NCBI GenBank assembly: GCA_020850225.1
Contig: JADZFD010000024.1
Span: 1-57,471 of the forward strand
From: Saprospiraceae bacterium
Lineage (GTDB): Bacteria > Bacteroidota > Bacteroidia > Chitinophagales > Saprospiraceae
Reading direction: 5' to 3'
DNA length: 57,471 nt
Shown here: positions 37,153-46,532 of the stretch, one piece after another
Layout: each line of letters opens with the position of its first letter
Numbering within the stretch: position 1 is the first letter of the stretch
Notes under the pieces: generated by a model
Told to the model about the DNA's origin: nothing
Database searches by the model: none
Seen by the model: the letters and a program-made list of their open reading frames with translations, nothing else
Made by a program: the position numbers and the translations under genes

Positions 37153-38286
37153 ATGTTGATCAAGAATCTGATAATTTTCGGAACACGTCCGGAAGCCATT
37201 AAAATGGCACCTTTGATTCATGTATTCAAACGGTTTCCTGAACAGTTTGATACTAAAGTGTGTATTACTGCCCAGCATCGGGAAATGCTGGATCAGGTAC
37301 TTGATTTTTTTGAAATTGTACCCGATTTTGATTTGAATCTGATGCGTCCCGACCAAAACCTGTATAATCTAACCTCCGATATACTGTTGGGGCTCAAGCC
37401 TGTGTTGGAAACATTCAGACCAGACTATGTATATGTCCACGGAGATACAACGACGACTATGGCAGCCAGTTTAGCCGGGTTTTACAATGGTTCTAAAATA
37501 TGTCATATAGAAGCTGGTCTCAGGACATACAATCTGAAGTCGCCATTTCCGGAAGAAATGAACCGGCAGGTGACGACAGTACTTACGGATTATTTTTTTG
37601 CACCTACCGAAACATCCAAACAGAATCTGCTAAGTGAGAAAAAGGATGAAAAAACAGTGTGTGTAACGGGTAATACAGTAATAGATGCATTATTGCACGG
37701 AATTGACAAAGTCAATGATCCCGATTTTGAAGATGCAGAAATATCGATACTTAAAAGTATAATGCAGCCTGAGAAAAGAATCATCCTGGTTACAGGTCAC
37801 AGAAGGGAGAATCACGGTGACGGATTTATCCGTATTTGTGAAGCATTAAAACAGATTGCAGATGGATTCCCGGATGTTCAGATTATTTATCCGGTTCACC
37901 TGAATCCCAATGTTAAAGAGCCCGTTTACCGACTTTTATCCGATATTGATAATGTATCGTTGATAGATCCGCTTTCATATCCGGCTTTTATATGGTTGAT
38001 GGAAAAGGCATATCTGCTGATTACGGATAGTGGTGGTGTACAGGAGGAAGCACCAAGTTTGGGCAAACCGGTTCTGGTCATGCGGGATACTACTGAAAGG
38101 CCTGAAGCAGTGATTGCAGGTACGGTTATTCTGGTAGGAACAGATAAGCAAAAAATATTTTCAGAAACTTCACGTTTATTAAATGATACTGCCGCCTACA
38201 ATAGCATGAGTAAGGTACACAATCCTTACGGTGACGGAAAGGCTGCATCGAGAATTGTTAAGTTTATTCAAGACCAAAACCAATGA
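37153..38286 (+). CDS. wecB: UDP-N-acetylglucosamine 2-epimerase (non-hydrolysing)
   Basis: 377 residues from the ATG at 37153; the longer frame begins with a TTG inside the promoter. It interconverts UDP-GlcNAc and UDP-ManNAc. Motifs: FGTRPEAIKMAPLI at the N-terminus, VHGDTTTTMAASLAGFY, HIEAGLRT, PEEMNRQ, VTGHRREN and LLITDSGGVQEEAPSLGKPVLVMRDTTERPEA. It overlaps wecC by 4 bp (ATGA) and supplies its substrate. Gene symbol by function; orthology to enterobacterial wecB not tested. Confidence 0.94.
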   Translation: MLIKNLIIFGTRPEAIKMAPLIHVFKRFPEQFDTKVCITAQHREMLDQVLDFFEIVPDFDLNLMRPDQNLYNLTSDILLGLKPVLETFRPDYVYVHGDTTTTMAASLAGFYNGSKICHIEAGLRTYNLKSPFPEEMNRQVTTVLTDYFFAPTETSKQNLLSEKKDEKTVCVTGNTVIDALLHGIDKVNDPDFEDAEISILKSIMQPEKRIILVTGHRRENHGDGFIRICEALKQIADGFPDVQIIYPVHLNPNVKEPVYRLLSDIDNVSLIDPLSYPAFIWLMEKAYLLITDSGGVQEEAPSLGKPVLVMRDTTERPEAVIAGTVILVGTDKQKIFSETSRLLNDTAAYNSMSKVHNPYGDGKAASRIVKFIQDQNQ

Positions 38287-39497
38287 CTTTTAAACCGGAA
38301 GTAATAACTATAGGACTGGGTTATATAGGATTGCCTACTTCTGCACTCATCGCTCAGAATGATATTCAGGTATTGGGTGTAGATATCAATCCAGCTGTTG
38401 TAGCTACGATTAATCAGGGAAAAATCCATATTGTCGAACCGGAACTTGACAAGGCAGTCGCGCGTGCTGTTGAACGTGGTTTTTTACGAGCCAGTAGTGC
38501 AGCCGGTACTGCCAGTGTGTACCTGATTGTTGTCCCTACACCATTTAAGGGCGATCATCAGCCGGATATATCCTATGTACAGTCAGCCACTGAAAAAATT
38601 ATCCCCTTTTTGAAGGAAGGAGACCTGTATATTATCGAATCTACTTCACCTGTCGGGACGACGGAAAGGATGTATGAGCTGATTATTACCCAAAGGCCGG
38701 AACTTAAGGATAAAATTTACATCGCTTATTGTCCGGAAAGGGTGTTGCCCGGAAATGTTATGTACGAACTGATATACAATGACAGGGTAATCGGTGGATT
38801 AAACCAGGAATCGACAGAAAAGGCAGTTGCTTTTTACAGTAGATTTGTCCGGGGTGACCTGCACAAAACGAATGCCCGTACAGCTGAAATGTGCAAGCTT
38901 GTGGAAAACTCTTCAAGGGATGTGCAGATAGCATTCGCAAATGAACTTTCGCTGATATGCGATAAGGCAGGTATTAATGTATGGGAACTGATAAGCCTTG
39001 CCAACAAGCATCCGCGAGTAAATATTTTGCAGCCGGGTTGTGGGGTAGGAGGTCATTGTATAGCTGTGGATCCATACTTTATTGTTTCTGATTATCCTTT
39101 GGAATCCCGTATCATTGGCAAAGCCAGGGAAGTCAATAATTACAAATCTTTCTGGTGTGCCGAAAAAATCAATCAGACGAGAAAAGAGTTTCAGCTCAAA
39201 TACAATCGGGAACCCAGGATAGCTTTGATGGGTCTCGCTTTTAAACCCAATATTGATGATCTAAGGGAATCTCCTGCCAAATATATAGTTCAGCGTGTAT
39301 TACAGCATGCCAATGATGAAGAATACTTTATTTCAGAACCCAATATTCAGGATCATAACATCTTCAAACTGACGGATTATCGCCAGGCAGTTGAAAAATC
39401 TGATATTATTGCTTTCCTCGTTGCTCATAGAGAGTTTTTCGATTTGGAAATAGGTAAAGAGAAAATCGTACTTGATTTTTGTGGAGTAATTAAATAA
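38283..39497 (+). CDS. wecC: UDP-N-acetyl-D-mannosamine dehydrogenase
   Basis: 404 residues. It oxidises UDP-ManNAc to UDP-ManNAc uronic acid (UDP-ManNAcA) with two NAD+. The Rossmann motif GLGYIGLPTSALIA is at the N-terminus, and the catalytic cysteine lies in GCGVGGHCIAVDPYF. TSPVGTTE and CPERVLPGN are also conserved, and RLALMGLAFKPNIDDLRESPA-like sequence marks the C-terminal domain. It follows wecB with a 4-bp overlap, so together they make the uronic-acid donor. Related UDP-GlcNAc or UDP-glucose dehydrogenases are less likely given the partner gene. Confidence 0.92.
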   Translation: MTFKPEVITIGLGYIGLPTSALIAQNDIQVLGVDINPAVVATINQGKIHIVEPELDKAVARAVERGFLRASSAAGTASVYLIVVPTPFKGDHQPDISYVQSATEKIIPFLKEGDLYIIESTSPVGTTERMYELIITQRPELKDKIYIAYCPERVLPGNVMYELIYNDRVIGGLNQESTEKAVAFYSRFVRGDLHKTNARTAEMCKLVENSSRDVQIAFANELSLICDKAGINVWELISLANKHPRVNILQPGCGVGGHCIAVDPYFIVSDYPLESRIIGKAREVNNYKSFWCAEKINQTRKEFQLKYNREPRIALMGLAFKPNIDDLRESPAKYIVQRVLQHANDEEYFISEPNIQDHNIFKLTDYRQAVEKSDIIAFLVAHREFFDLEIGKEKIVLDFCGVIK

Positions 39498-39498
39498 A

Positions 39499-40692
39499 AT
39501 GCTAAGGAGTCTGCTTAAAACGAGATATCTGTACTATGGCGGATCTATTGTAGTCAGCCGTGGACTAGAATATATTGTTCTTTTTTTTGCAGCCCATTTT
39601 TTAGCTAAGGAAGATTACGGAGAGCTCGAATTTTATAAAAAAGCCGTAGAAATTGGGTCCAATATTCTGGCATTCGGATTTCCTGCACTTATACTGAGTT
39701 ATACCAAAAGTGACGAAAGTAAAATCTATTTTTATTGGTTATCCGTTTTTTTTGTACTTGGGTTAGGTTTGCTGCTTTTAGTTGCTGGTATATTCTATCC
39801 GATAGCGATTTTACTTGTACTGACGATGGTTTTTTACGCCTTGTTTTTTAGCGGTGGAATTGCTCAGTCCTTTCAGATTGTACACCTGGGGAGCAATTTC
39901 GCATCCATTTATAAGATTGTAGTTTCAGTGTTATTTTATGGAAGTGTATTGGGACTTGTTAATTTTTGGGAGATAAAGGGACAGGCATATCTTTTTCCTT
40001 CCGTTTTGTTATTGCCGCTTGCTCTGCTCTACGCCTATATGGATTTCAGGAGAGTTGGTATAGTATGGGATAAGGTGTCTAAATACTGGCAACTTTTTAA
40101 AAAATTATTGTTGAGTTCCTTTACCTTAGTGGTTAGCAACTTTGCCAATTTACTTTTTCTATATACGGATATTTTGGTTATCAAATGGCTTTCCAGCTCT
40201 GCCAATCTTGAAATAGCAGACTTTAGTTTTGCGCTGAATGTTGCAGGAATTTTGTTGATTATTTCGATGACACTGATACAGGTAGATATTGAAAAACTTA
40301 AGGTTAATGCAGCATTCTTACATGCGCTGAATATCAAAATCGTAGTGTTAACTCTGATTGTTTCTGTATTATTAATTGTAGGATATTATGTACTAATTAC
40401 GCATTTTTTTGAACAATTTGGTGCTACTTTCTGGTTGTTTTTAATTATATTGGCGGGTAAGTTTTGTCTGACTGTGTCCAATTTGTTTGGAACCTATCTG
40501 GTGATTCTTAAGAAATTTACCCTGAACTTAAATATCAATCTCGTGTTTTTGCTGGCGAATATTGTGAGTTGTATACTGGGATATCAGGCTTTCGGATTGA
40601 TAGGATTAGCTGTATCCAGTAGTGTAATGCTGGCGTTGAGATTAGGGGTATTGATGTTTTTTAATTATAAAGCGGTAGGGTATAAATTATAA
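39499..40692 (+). CDS. wzx: Wzx-type polysaccharide flippase (MOP superfamily)
   Basis: 397 residues with about twelve predicted transmembrane helices and very few charged residues between them. The start (YYGGSIVVSRGLEYIVLFFAAHFLAKEDYGELEFYK) is the classic N-terminal motif of Wzx/MviN-like flippases. It would move the lipid-linked repeat unit across the inner membrane. The ATG follows the wecC stop by one base. The name is by role and topology; Wzx sequences are very divergent. Confidence 0.85.
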   Translation: MLRSLLKTRYLYYGGSIVVSRGLEYIVLFFAAHFLAKEDYGELEFYKKAVEIGSNILAFGFPALILSYTKSDESKIYFYWLSVFFVLGLGLLLLVAGIFYPIAILLVLTMVFYALFFSGGIAQSFQIVHLGSNFASIYKIVVSVLFYGSVLGLVNFWEIKGQAYLFPSVLLLPLALLYAYMDFRRVGIVWDKVSKYWQLFKKLLLSSFTLVVSNFANLLFLYTDILVIKWLSSSANLEIADFSFALNVAGILLIISMTLIQVDIEKLKVNAAFLHALNIKIVVLTLIVSVLLIVGYYVLITHFFEQFGATFWLFLIILAGKFCLTVSNLFGTYLVILKKFTLNLNINLVFLLANIVSCILGYQAFGLIGLAVSSSVMLALRLGVLMFFNYKAVGYKL

Positions 40693-40939
40693 TCCATTCA
40701 AAATTTTGCCTGTAATAATGAATAGTCGTATCATTGTAAAAAAAATAAAATCAGAATATTTTATATTAACGCAAAAAGGAGACAATCATAATTAGATAAA
40801 CCAGGGTTATGGCAACCATAGATACTACATTCAACATGAATTGAAAATGGTTAAATAGCGTGGTTACATAGTCGTTTTGAAATTGAATTATAATTTTTTT
40901 ATTCAGATTTTCAGGTAAAAACCCATCATAACAAACTTC
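40693..40939. other. Intergenic gap inside the polysaccharide locus
   Basis: 247 AT-rich bases between two genes of a locus that is otherwise almost gapless. A short inverted repeat TATGG-CAA-CCATA sits near 40808-40820. No TTG-N19-TAnnTTTG promoter and no gene is visible, although the wzy-like gene may have its own promoter here. Confidence 0.4.
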
Positions 40940-42181
40940 ATGCAGACAATAATCAAAAAGAATGAGTATATGAATGCCTTTTGGGTATTACTACCATTTA
41001 TTTTGATATTCGGAGGTACTGTTTTTCAAAATACGCAATGGAGCAACATAACCAGTATCACAAAAATGATGTCATTTGGTTATATGATTGTTTATGTCGT
41101 CTTCAAGCAAAAAACAAGTGCCAATCTTGTATTGTTTTTGATGTTTTTTATTCCATTCTGGACTTATGCACTTTTTAATAATCCATATAATCAGGCAGCA
41201 GCCAATGCTGACGCTATCCGGTATTTATTTCCCATCGCTACATTATTTTATAGTTTTGCAATTAAAGAATATCTGCCGCTTTTGCTTAAATTCGTAATTG
41301 CATTTATAGTTATCAATATGATTATTCAGCTATTCAATTATGCTTTCTGGATAGCAGGTGCCAAAGATCAGTGGTTTTATTATACGATGCCGGGAGGAGT
41401 ACGCTGGGCAAATAAAACAGCAGGACTTATTCGAGCTACGGGTACAGTAGTTTTCTTTTCCCTTTACGGATTTATCAATCTCATAGCCTTTTTTCTGATT
41501 CATAAATACTATCATAAAAAATATAAAAACATCTTGCTGGCATTATGTGTGTTAGGTTTGTTCCTGAGTTTTTCGTATAAGGGGATAGGTGCATTTGCAG
41601 TTGTTCTGGCGTTCTATTACTACAAACATATATACAAGGTAGCGCTCTACACACTATTGGGTTTGCTGATGATTTATATAGCTATGCCATCAAAAATCAA
41701 TAGCTTTATGTACGACATTTCTTTGAGAATTAGCCTGTATATAACAGAAGGTAATTCAGTACGCAGTGAGTCCTACAGGGTTATGTTCCGCGAAATGGGT
41801 AACAATAACTGGCTGGGTAAGGGTGCAGGCGTATTCGGAGGACCAGCATCAGTTGAATTTAATTCTCCGTATTACAGTGAGATAAAATTCAACTGGTATG
41901 ATACAAAATGGATGGGACTTACGACTACGGATACATATCCGCCACATGCTTTTGTAGAATTGGGAACAATAGGTGGGATATTATATTTTTTATTATTACT
42001 TTCGCCTTTATTCAGGACATGGATAGACAGCAATTATAAAATGGCTCTGGTCATCTTCTTTTGTCTGATGAGTGATATGCTGGTCTCATTTTCACTCAAT
42101 AATCTGGAGTATCTATTCTTTTCGCTGGTATTTGTATATCCTGTCCTCTATTATAAACCTGAAGGTGAAGTGCAATCATAA
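40940..42181 (+). CDS. Wzy-like O-antigen/exopolysaccharide polymerase
   Basis: 413 residues, about ten to eleven transmembrane helices with a long extracytoplasmic loop (about 265-345: SVRSESYRVMFREMGNNNWLGKGAGVFGG, YPPHAFVELGTIGG) that carries the polymerase/ligase signature of an Arg-rich segment followed by H-x-E-like residues. Proteins of this type join repeat units in the periplasm. It is followed immediately by the GT4 gene (stop and start codons adjacent). Whether this or the protein at 44148 is the polymerase cannot be told from sequence. Confidence 0.75.
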   Translation: MQTIIKKNEYMNAFWVLLPFILIFGGTVFQNTQWSNITSITKMMSFGYMIVYVVFKQKTSANLVLFLMFFIPFWTYALFNNPYNQAAANADAIRYLFPIATLFYSFAIKEYLPLLLKFVIAFIVINMIIQLFNYAFWIAGAKDQWFYYTMPGGVRWANKTAGLIRATGTVVFFSLYGFINLIAFFLIHKYYHKKYKNILLALCVLGLFLSFSYKGIGAFAVVLAFYYYKHIYKVALYTLLGLLMIYIAMPSKINSFMYDISLRISLYITEGNSVRSESYRVMFREMGNNNWLGKGAGVFGGPASVEFNSPYYSEIKFNWYDTKWMGLTTTDTYPPHAFVELGTIGGILYFLLLLSPLFRTWIDSNYKMALVIFFCLMSDMLVSFSLNNLEYLFFSLVFVYPVLYYKPEGEVQS

Positions 42182-43228
42182 ATGTCCGAAATTAAAAAGA
42201 TCAATGTTTTTTTCTTAGCTAATATTCCTGTAAAAGGCGTTGATGCATCGTATGGAGGAGCGACCGTTCTGGCACAGGAAATGCTGGATTATATAAAGTC
42301 TGACCTACGTCTGAATGTGGGAAATCAGCCCATTCGCAGGATATGGAGACCTAAATGGCATATGGTGGATCATATCCTGTGGGTTGTCAGGTTCCCCTGG
42401 GCAGTACGCAAATACGATGTAGTAAGTATCCATGCTACCTGGGATTTTACATTTACATCAGCACCATTGATTTGGCTTTGGGCAAGATTGCTGAATAAAC
42501 GGATTGTTTATCATTTTTTTGGAGGTAATTTTCATCAACAGTATGAAGCTTTGCCGGGGTTATTGAAAACTATTTACCGACGCACGATTCTGTCTTCAGA
42601 TGTAGTGTTATTTGAAACTAAAGAATTGATTCAATATTTTTCAGAAAGAAATATTGCAGATGGAATATGGCTTCCCAATGCACGGAAAGCGATACATACC
42701 CACTTGGAGACACGGCCATTTTCAAAGCGTTTTGTATTTATTTCCCGCATTATACCCGATAAAGGCATACATGAAATATTGCAATTGGCAGAGAAACTTC
42801 CGGAAGATTATACTGTGGATTTGTATGGTCCTGTGGATGAGCGGTATACGGATACAGCATTGCTTACAAGTCGGAATATAAGTTATAAAGGCGTGTTGAA
42901 ACCTGAAGAAGTGACAGGAGTACTGGACAATTATGACGTATTGTTATTGCCTACCTGGTTTAAGTACGAAGGATATCCGGGTATAGTACTGGAAGCTTTA
43001 TCTCTGGGCAAACCAGTTATTTCTACGTTATGGAACTCGATTCCTGAAATAATCCGGGATGGTTATAATGGCCTGCTGATTCCTGTTAAAAATGTAGAAG
43101 CTCTGAATAGAGCCATATTGCATTTTAATGAAGAAAATTACAAGATTTTTCAGGAAAATGCGTTTAATAGTTTTGAATCTTTTGATAGTGATAAGGTATT
43201 CCGAAAATTAGTGAACAGTTATTTTTGA
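42182..43228 (+). CDS. Glycosyltransferase family 4 (GT-B fold)
   Basis: 348 residues. The N-terminal half contains a donor-independent acceptor domain (GGATVLAQEMLDYI, YHFFGGNFHQQYEALP). The C-terminal half has RFVFISRIIPDKGIHEILQLAEKLP and the EX7E retaining-transferase motif in EGYPGIVLE, followed by ALSLGKPVISTLWNSIPEII and DGYNGLLIP. It would add one sugar to the lipid-linked repeat unit at the cytoplasmic face. Donor and linkage unknown. Its TGA stop shares a base with the next ATG. Confidence 0.92.
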   Translation: MSEIKKINVFFLANIPVKGVDASYGGATVLAQEMLDYIKSDLRLNVGNQPIRRIWRPKWHMVDHILWVVRFPWAVRKYDVVSIHATWDFTFTSAPLIWLWARLLNKRIVYHFFGGNFHQQYEALPGLLKTIYRRTILSSDVVLFETKELIQYFSERNIADGIWLPNARKAIHTHLETRPFSKRFVFISRIIPDKGIHEILQLAEKLPEDYTVDLYGPVDERYTDTALLTSRNISYKGVLKPEEVTGVLDNYDVLLLPTWFKYEGYPGIVLEALSLGKPVISTLWNSIPEIIRDGYNGLLIPVKNVEALNRAILHFNEENYKIFQENAFNSFESFDSDKVFRKLVNSYF

Positions 43229-44151
43229 TGAATAAATTCCCCTCCGTTACAACGATGGTAATTACCATCCTGATATTGGCTGTCATGTCTGGATTGAAGT
43301 TTTCGAGGAAACTGGAAAGGGCTCACTTTCAACTGAAGTTTGACTGGAAGAACGAAAAAGAAATACAGCGCTGGGATAACGTCATAATGGATAGTATGGA
43401 CTACAACTTCATCCGGATTACAGGTGCTGATCGGGTGAAGATTCCGGATAATCAGAATACATTCGCAGTTCAAGCCGGCAAAAGCAATAAATTTTATTTT
43501 CGTTTTATAGACCAGGAACACCGGGGCGATACACTCATATTGAAAGCTGTTGAATGGCTGACAGGTGTACCTGAATGGAAGCCAACAATCATTAACCTGA
43601 CAGAGTATGACGTACCCTTGGATGAAAAATCAGGTAAAAGTATTGTTACGATTGGTGATGAAATGTTGATTAAGGATGAAGCCAAGTATTTTCGCAGAAA
43701 GATGGCGACTTTGCAGCAACTACGGTTTGAAGGCAGTATAAAAGATGTTTTTAATTACCGGCATGAAGCGGATTACCAGAGATCGTTGACTTCGGTCATT
43801 CAAACTCAAAGCAATATTTCTTCTGCAGCATTTTATGTACTCTTTTTCAATTCAGATTCAGGAGAATCTAAGGAAGAAGCAGAAAAATTGATCACTATTT
43901 TATCTGAACGCTCTGAATCACAAAAAATAGTCTGGATATATGTACCATATAAGCAGGATTTGCTAACAGGTAATTCTGACACTACTTTTATACAGTTTTT
44001 AAAGTCGTTGCAAATTGGCAAACTCTCCGTAATTGATGGAAGTAGATTGTTTGCTCCGCGTCCAGACCTGTATTTCATGCAGGATGGTAAGCATTTGAAC
44101 AAGTTAGGTTATGAAAAATTAGCAGAAGAAACAACAAAATTGTTAAGATGA
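43228..44151 (+). CDS. Membrane-anchored SGNH-hydrolase-like protein lacking the catalytic serine
   Basis: 307 residues from ATG 43228. One N-terminal transmembrane helix (about 5-21) leads to an extracytoplasmic domain. The C-terminus has the SGNH block V motif DGKHLNKLGY with Asp286 and His289. Block I, normally GDSxT, reads TIGDEML (Gly143-Asp144-Glu145), so the nucleophilic serine is glutamate. SGNH proteins in polysaccharide loci usually add or remove O-acetyl groups; without the serine it may be inactive as an esterase or use another chemistry. It lies between GT4 and a WaaL-like gene with one- and four-base overlaps. The family call is moderately sure. Confidence 0.6.
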   Translation: MNKFPSVTTMVITILILAVMSGLKFSRKLERAHFQLKFDWKNEKEIQRWDNVIMDSMDYNFIRITGADRVKIPDNQNTFAVQAGKSNKFYFRFIDQEHRGDTLILKAVEWLTGVPEWKPTIINLTEYDVPLDEKSGKSIVTIGDEMLIKDEAKYFRRKMATLQQLRFEGSIKDVFNYRHEADYQRSLTSVIQTQSNISSAAFYVLFFNSDSGESKEEAEKLITILSERSESQKIVWIYVPYKQDLLTGNSDTTFIQFLKSLQIGKLSVIDGSRLFAPRPDLYFMQDGKHLNKLGYEKLAEETTKLLR

Positions 44152-45332
44152 TCTGGCATATAGACAAGGACAAATTTTTTTATTGGATTTTAGGTATCAC
44201 AGCCGCTTCTATAGCCTTACCAGCTAATGATCTGAGTTCCGCAACGATTATTTTACTATTTGTTTTTTGGTTGTTTTACAATTCCTGGAATGAAAAATTT
44301 CAAATCCTTAAAGGAAATCTAAAATTGTTTCTGGTACTCTGTATTCCGTTTTTTATACAGGTGGTTGGTATGTCATATTCGGATAATTTCTATTCAAGTC
44401 TGCTGATGGCACAACTGGCACTACCCTTTATCGTTTATGCACTGACCATCAGTGCTGTACACCTGGAAAAGAAGACCTTCCATTTTGTAATGTATAATTT
44501 TGTCTTTGGAACTTTAGTAGCATCATGGATGGGATTGGGCAAAGCTATCTATTATAAAATGTATGACCTTGGAGATTATTTTTTCTATAGCCGTTTTTCT
44601 GAATTATTAGGTAAACATACGACTTCATTTTCTCTTTTTATTGTTATCAGTATTCTGTTTCTGTTTTATGAAGGTATAAAAAAACATCTGCATTGGAAGT
44701 TGATTGTGCCAGTAGTTTTGTATTTTGTTGTGATTTTGTATTTTATCAGTACGCGTATAAGTATCGTTGCATTGTCACTTGGATTTGTGATACTTTTTAT
44801 AGCAGAACTGAAAGGAAAGTTGAAATGGTTGGGCATTGTGCTGTCTTTTCTGGTAGTTGGTATTTTTGCGTTGCCCAATTTTCAAAAACGTTTTGAACCA
44901 TCCGGCACTGAAAAAGGAGATATAAGCGACCTGGATTTCAGGAAATTACACTGGAAATCTGTTTGGGAAACTATAGAGCATCAGCCTCTCGTTTTGGGTG
45001 CAGGCCCGGGTTCCAACAGGGATTATCTGTATAACCGCTATCGCCATTATGAGCTCACTTCTGCTTATGAACTCAATTATAATGCTCATAATCAGGCTTT
45101 GGATTATATGCTTGATTTTGGGATGACTGGCTTGGTAGCCTTTATATTTATGATGGTTTACCTTGGGTATTATCTATTGAAGCAGCGAAATGGAATCGGT
45201 CTGGCAATATTTGCTATGATCATTACATACTGTATAACGGAATCTCTATTCAGAAGCCAGAGTGGTGTTGTGACATTTTCCCTGATAATGACACTGCTAC
45301 TGGTGTGCAATCCAGATCGGGAAAAGAGTTGA
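44148..45332 (+). CDS. O-antigen ligase/polymerase family protein (WaaL-like)
   Basis: 394 residues, about ten transmembrane helices. The long extracytoplasmic loop (about 250-330) contains KSVWETIEHQPLVLGAGPGSNRDYL and YNAHNQALDYMLDFGMTGL, the H-N-x-x-L-x-x-x-x-x-G pattern of the Wzy_C/WaaL family (PF04932). It could ligate finished chains to an acceptor or polymerise units. It starts within a 4-bp overlap with the SGNH-like gene and ends the plus-strand run before the oppositely oriented lyase gene. Confidence 0.82.
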   Translation: MIWHIDKDKFFYWILGITAASIALPANDLSSATIILLFVFWLFYNSWNEKFQILKGNLKLFLVLCIPFFIQVVGMSYSDNFYSSLLMAQLALPFIVYALTISAVHLEKKTFHFVMYNFVFGTLVASWMGLGKAIYYKMYDLGDYFFYSRFSELLGKHTTSFSLFIVISILFLFYEGIKKHLHWKLIVPVVLYFVVILYFISTRISIVALSLGFVILFIAELKGKLKWLGIVLSFLVVGIFALPNFQKRFEPSGTEKGDISDLDFRKLHWKSVWETIEHQPLVLGAGPGSNRDYLYNRYRHYELTSAYELNYNAHNQALDYMLDFGMTGLVAFIFMMVYLGYYLLKQRNGIGLAIFAMIITYCITESLFRSQSGVVTFSLIMTLLLVCNPDREKS

Positions 45333-45390
45333 TGTTTTCTTTTTTTTTAGCAAGGAATATATTAATACCTTAAGGAAGATAAACGGTAAT

Positions 45391-46308
45391 TTATTTTGAA
45401 ATTTTGACATTGTCGTAATAATATACACGTTCGCGTACATCTGTAGTACGTGACCACCAATGCGGTTTATACACGCCTAATTTGAAATATACAGTAGATT
45501 TTTTACATTTCTCATAATTTTTGGCAAATATGGTTTTAGCTTTTTCCTTTGAAAAAACAAGTTTGTTATCCATCCATACACGGATAAACCCTTTCTTCTT
45601 ATGATGTAGTCTGAATTCAAATTTCCAGCGCACCCATTTACCTTTTTCTATTTTCCCAAGTGGGATGAAGTCTTCATCTTTTTCTTCAGGATTATTGTCA
45701 GGGTTCAGATTGAGCATCCATTGATTACAGACGACGCGGAGCGAAATTGGGGACATAGTGTTGCCATTTCTGACATCGTAGCTGAAATGCCATTGTCCGG
45801 TGAGGTCGTAATTGGCATTGGAAGGATTCTCACAGTAATTATGCTCAAATTCGAAGTTGTCAGGTACCATGATGTCAAATTCGAACTTATATTTTTTATT
45901 GGGTTTGTAGGCTGTTCTGTGCGGATCGTCCCAGGTGGCAATTTCATTTCTGGCTATATGTGTAAAAAAATTGTGATAATCAACCTGAGCATTATCGATG
46001 CTACCTCTAACCATGACATCATTCCAGAGTATCCTGCTATCCATGCGTCGCAGTTTGAAACGTATGGCATGATCTCCGGGTGATTTTTCAGTAAAATCAA
46101 TCGTCTTGATACTTTCCCACTTATCTGTCAGATTGTTCTGATTAAAGTCCTGATTTTCAGAATGGAAAAATGTCCACTGTTTTTTTAAAAGTCCCTCTGT
46201 TTTGAATGTGGTATAATCCGGATATTCAAAGTTTTCACTGAAATATAATTGAGCGCTCACACCATAGTGCAATATAAAAAAGCTGAGTAACAAATAATAT
46301 TTTGACAT
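45391..46308 (-). CDS. Secreted polysaccharide lyase (heparin lyase I-like jelly roll)
   Basis: 305 residues. Signal peptide 1-19 (GVSAQ). The rest is a beta-jelly-roll with motifs seen in the PF14099 polysaccharide lyase group: NEIATWDDPHRTAYKPNKKYKFEFDIMVP, QWHFSYD, GKWVRWKFEFRLHHKKKGFIRVWMDNKLVF, YFKLGVYKPHW and RVYYYDNVKI. These enzymes cleave uronic-acid-containing chains by beta-elimination. No T9SS domain is present, so it is probably periplasmic or outer-membrane associated. It lies on the opposite strand inside the polysaccharide locus, between the ligase and asnB genes. Precise family (PL7, PL13, PL20 or new) and catalytic residues cannot be fixed by eye. Confidence 0.75.
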   Translation of the reverse strand: MSKYYLLLSFFILHYGVSAQLYFSENFEYPDYTTFKTEGLLKKQWTFFHSENQDFNQNNLTDKWESIKTIDFTEKSPGDHAIRFKLRRMDSRILWNDVMVRGSIDNAQVDYHNFFTHIARNEIATWDDPHRTAYKPNKKYKFEFDIMVPDNFEFEHNYCENPSNANYDLTGQWHFSYDVRNGNTMSPISLRVVCNQWMLNLNPDNNPEEKDEDFIPLGKIEKGKWVRWKFEFRLHHKKKGFIRVWMDNKLVFSKEKAKTIFAKNYEKCKKSTVYFKLGVYKPHWWSRTTDVRERVYYYDNVKISK

Positions 46309-46532
46309 AATTACAATGTAATATAAGAGTCAAAATTAGTATTTTTATTAAGATCGTTCAAAAAACATTCAATGGATTATATTAATTTGATTTATTTTAC
46401 ACGCTTTTTTAAAATGAATACGTTAAATATTGATTCAACAGAAGTATAAATTGATTTAATATATTAATAAAAATATTAATTTGTTAAAGTCACACAAATG
46501 TATGATATGCAATGGATTATAGATAATTTCGA

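Noticed and set aside
45321-45350. Terminator after the WaaL-like gene
   Set aside because: The stem is only 5 A/T-rich pairs overlapping the stop codon region; the T-run alone is not enough.
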